9,013 nucleotides of DNA, from contig JAJZLW010000042.1 of the NCBI GenBank assembly GCA_021850505.1, forward strand, positions 1-9,013, read 5' to 3'. Below, one piece after another: positions 7,413 through 9,013 of this stretch. Made by a program: the position numbers and the translations under genes. Origin of the DNA: Thermoplasmata archaeon. Its GTDB lineage: Archaea; Thermoplasmatota; Thermoplasmata; Thermoplasmatales; Thermoplasmataceae. Positions within the stretch are counted from its first letter, which is position 1. Every line of letters starts with the position of its first letter. The notes beneath the pieces are model-generated. The model saw only the letters and a list, made by a program, of their open reading frames with translations. It was not told where the DNA came from and did no database searches.

Positions 7413-7479
7413 ACTTAATACCAGTCCAGAACGGTAGAATGCGTAAATCAATTTGGGCGATATAGTGGTGCGTGATAAA

Positions 7480-8097
7480 ATGATAAACATTGAATCTCAA
7501 AGCAGGAAGGATTATTACATGGATGGAGAGGAAAAGTTTGGTTATTTCACTTCCCGAATTTATAACATGACGAAGCTTTCAGGGACAATAAGGGAGTTTT
7601 ACAGATTCATAACGGACGATATCAGGAAAATAAGGCCTGAAAGGATACTGGACATAGGTAGTGGTACCGGTACTATTCTGATGACCGTATTAAAAGAAAA
7701 TCCTGAGATAAGCGGGATTGGAATAGATCCGTCAAGGCACATGGTACATAAGGCAAACCTGAAATCGAAGAGAAAGGGATTATCAGGGAGACTGAGGTTT
7801 GTGCAGGGAAGCAGCCGACAGATAGAAGTTTCGCAGAAGTTTCCTTTAATAATTTCATCACTTTCATTTCATCACTGGAGAGAACGTAACGAGTCGCTCA
7901 TAAATATTATGAAATTTCTTGAGGAATCAGGAAAATTCATAGTCTATGAGATGTATGATGATGGTAGTCTAAACAGGAAATTGGTTAAATCTCACCTGAT
8001 GTCATCAGACGATTTCAAGAGGATATCTGAGGCAACCGGTTTTCCAGTTGATATTTCAGTACATAAAGGAATCTTGAGGGCTGTATATTCAAGATGA
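7480..8097 (+). CDS. Class I SAM-dependent methyltransferase, about 205 residues
   Basis: The Rossmann-like SAM-binding fold is clear. Counting from the ATG at 7480, motif I is ILDIGSGTGT (residues 56-65), the acidic residue that binds the SAM ribose is in GIGIDPS (D83), a third strand reads LRFVQGSS (about 105-112), and motif IV is LIISSLSFHHW (123-133), followed by GKFIVYEMYDD (151-161). The SLSFHHW and GKF.VYE elements fit the UbiE/Methyltransf_11-like group of small-molecule methyltransferases; the substrate cannot be told. The N-terminal helical part (YNMTKLSGTIREFYRFI) probably forms the substrate lid. I chose ATG 7480 because GGTG at 7467-7470 lies nine bases upstream as a possible ribosome binding site; TTG 7453 and GTG 7465/7468 are in-frame alternatives adding up to nine residues. 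The gene is divergent from lhr and ends one base from the convergent DUF763 gene. No operon partner is visible, so context gives no substrate clue. Confidence 0.85.
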   Translation: MINIESQSRKDYYMDGEEKFGYFTSRIYNMTKLSGTIREFYRFITDDIRKIRPERILDIGSGTGTILMTVLKENPEISGIGIDPSRHMVHKANLKSKRKGLSGRLRFVQGSSRQIEVSQKFPLIISSLSFHHWRERNESLINIMKFLEESGKFIVYEMYDDGSLNRKLVKSHLMSSDDFKRISEATGFPVDISVHKGILRAVYSR

Positions 8098-8098
8098 A

Positions 8099-9013
8099 TT
8101 ACACAAAACGAATGCCATTACGGGCAAGGTTTTCAACAATCTTAATGCTTTCCCGGTTGCCTGTCCTGTAATCGGATAGGACATCAGAGTAAAAGGAAAT
8201 GCATTTATCATAATCCGTATAATTTACTGGTTTTGGTATACCATCCTTTCCTCCCAGTGCAAAGGAGTACTTAATCGGATCTTTAAAGGAAGGCTGAGAT
8301 CCGAATATAACTTCCGCAAGATAGGATAATGCCCTCATTGTTGATGAGCCAACACCCTTCATGGTAAAAAGTTCATTAAAAGATGCTGGAGATCGTTCAT
8401 AGATGGCACGCATTTGATTCCAGTCAACCCTGATATCCATATCTAGGATTCGGCTATTATCAGACGGAAAGAGTGTTGACTGGTTTGGCTTTCTTTCAAA
8501 TTCCCTGAATCGGGTGGGGTTATCCTTCAATATGGAAACAATGTCTTCTCTGTGTTCCGAGCTTTTCGATGTGGACAGGTCAACAACATCCTTTTCTTCC
8601 CTGACAGCAGATATGCCGGATCTGTTATCATTTATGAAATCATTAACTCCGCGATAGAACCAGTGGTATCTTCTTGCCATTCGGGAAACACTGTTCATTC
8701 CCTGCTGGATAATCGACCATCTACCCGTCCCGGTAGTAACGATGAAATGCATGTATAGATCATAGCCGTCCAGGAGCAGTCTCTGATCAACCTTTGCAAC
8801 AGTTTTTGACTTGTATAGAAGATCAGTCTTGACAGTGTCGCCGAAGAAGCCTGTTTCCTCAAGAGAGGAGGCTTCGCTACTGATTAATGACATCTTCCTG
8901 CCCTTCCCCCCAATTATTTTAACCCCATAATCGGATTGCGAAAAATGCTCTTTCATGGCAGCTAATGTCGACGTTGTGGTACCACTTGAATTCCAGTCAA
9001 AACCAATTGCGAG
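8099..9013 (-). CDS. DUF763 family protein with helix-hairpin-helix motif (N-terminus beyond window)
   Basis: The frame stays open to the right edge, so the ATG at 8956 is internal and not the start; 304 residues are visible, beginning LAIGFDWNSSGTTT. That GFDW.SSG motif, KVDQRLLLDGYDLYMHF (about 74-90), GRWSIIQQGMNSVSRMARRYHW (97-118) and YSFALGGKDGIPKPV (249-263) are hallmarks of the DUF763 family (PF05559), common in archaea and some bacteria. A helix-hairpin-helix motif lies at about 212-238 (FNELFTMKGVGSSTMRAL, hairpin GVG 220-222), suggesting non-specific DNA binding. The biochemical function is not established to my knowledge; a DNA-processing role is inference. From family length I expect roughly 60-75 residues missing at the N-terminus, with the promoter also outside. 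The stop lies one base from that of the convergent methyltransferase, leaving no room for separate terminators. Confidence 0.9.
   Translation of the reverse strand, partial: LAIGFDWNSSGTTTSTLAAMKEHFSQSDYGVKIIGGKGRKMSLISSEASSLEETGFFGDTVKTDLLYKSKTVAKVDQRLLLDGYDLYMHFIVTTGTGRWSIIQQGMNSVSRMARRYHWFYRGVNDFINDNRSGISAVREEKDVVDLSTSKSSEHREDIVSILKDNPTRFREFERKPNQSTLFPSDNSRILDMDIRVDWNQMRAIYERSPASFNELFTMKGVGSSTMRALSYLAEVIFGSQPSFKDPIKYSFALGGKDGIPKPVNYTDYDKCISFYSDVLSDYRTGNRESIKIVENLARNGIRFV

Noticed and set aside
7365..8049. 13-base exact direct repeat CGGTTTTCCAGTT at 7365-7377 and 8037-8049
   Set aside because: A repeat of this length is expected about once by chance in 9 kb; the copies lie in an intergenic region and inside a gene, with no transposon-like flanks.
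8099..8956. DUF763 as a complete 285-residue protein starting at 8956
   Set aside because: The frame continues upstream without a stop and encodes the family motif GFDW.SSG, so the Met at 8956 is internal and the gene is truncated by the window edge.
1..9013. CRISPR array, tRNA/rRNA gene, insertion sequence or integrase attachment site
   Set aside because: I looked for regularly spaced repeats, tRNA-like arms, transposase motifs and terminal inverted repeats with target duplications and found none.

Overview
The window reads as archaeal chromosome, most likely from the Thermoplasmata (Thermoplasmatales-like). The evidence is indirect: TATA-box promoters with short or no leaders, GTG and TTG starts, heavy use of AGA/AGG for arginine and ATA for isoleucine, a cysteine-free surface protein rich in N-glycosylation sequons as expected in wall-less acidophiles, and archaeal-type proteins (Lhr helicase, two-winged-helix regulator, DUF763). 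The genus cannot be fixed from this alone.

Layout. Bases 1-265 hold the possible 3' end of an upstream gene and a likely 52-residue acidic protein, both on +. Bases 266-1279 (+) encode a secreted, C-terminally anchored surface glycoprotein. It meets a leftward regulator gene (1276-1770, -) tail to tail, the two stop codons sharing one CTAG. Two bases upstream of the regulator lies a gene for a three-helix membrane protein (1773-2042, -). The pair looks like an operon with its own TATA box near 2078. Bases 2139-7280 (-) are one very large gene for a 1713-residue Lhr-type superfamily 2 helicase. A divergent intergenic region with promoters and an inverted repeat separates it from a SAM-dependent methyltransferase (+, about 7480-8097). 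That gene ends one base from the stop of a DUF763 protein (8099-9013, -), whose N-terminus lies beyond the right edge. No gap between genes exceeds 300 bases.

How the genes fit together. Lhr helicases act in DNA repair, and DUF763 carries a helix-hairpin-helix DNA-binding motif, so the right two thirds leans toward DNA maintenance. The two genes are not in one operon, so a direct link is only inference. The membrane protein and regulator probably form a small envelope-sensing or self-regulating unit; the convergent surface glycoprotein is an attractive but unproven target. I saw no RNA genes, CRISPR array, insertion sequence or obvious mobile element. The most notable items are the full-length (core plus long C-terminal winged-helix array) Lhr in an archaeal context and the membrane protein/regulator pair. 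I do not see convincing evidence of a wholly new multi-gene system.
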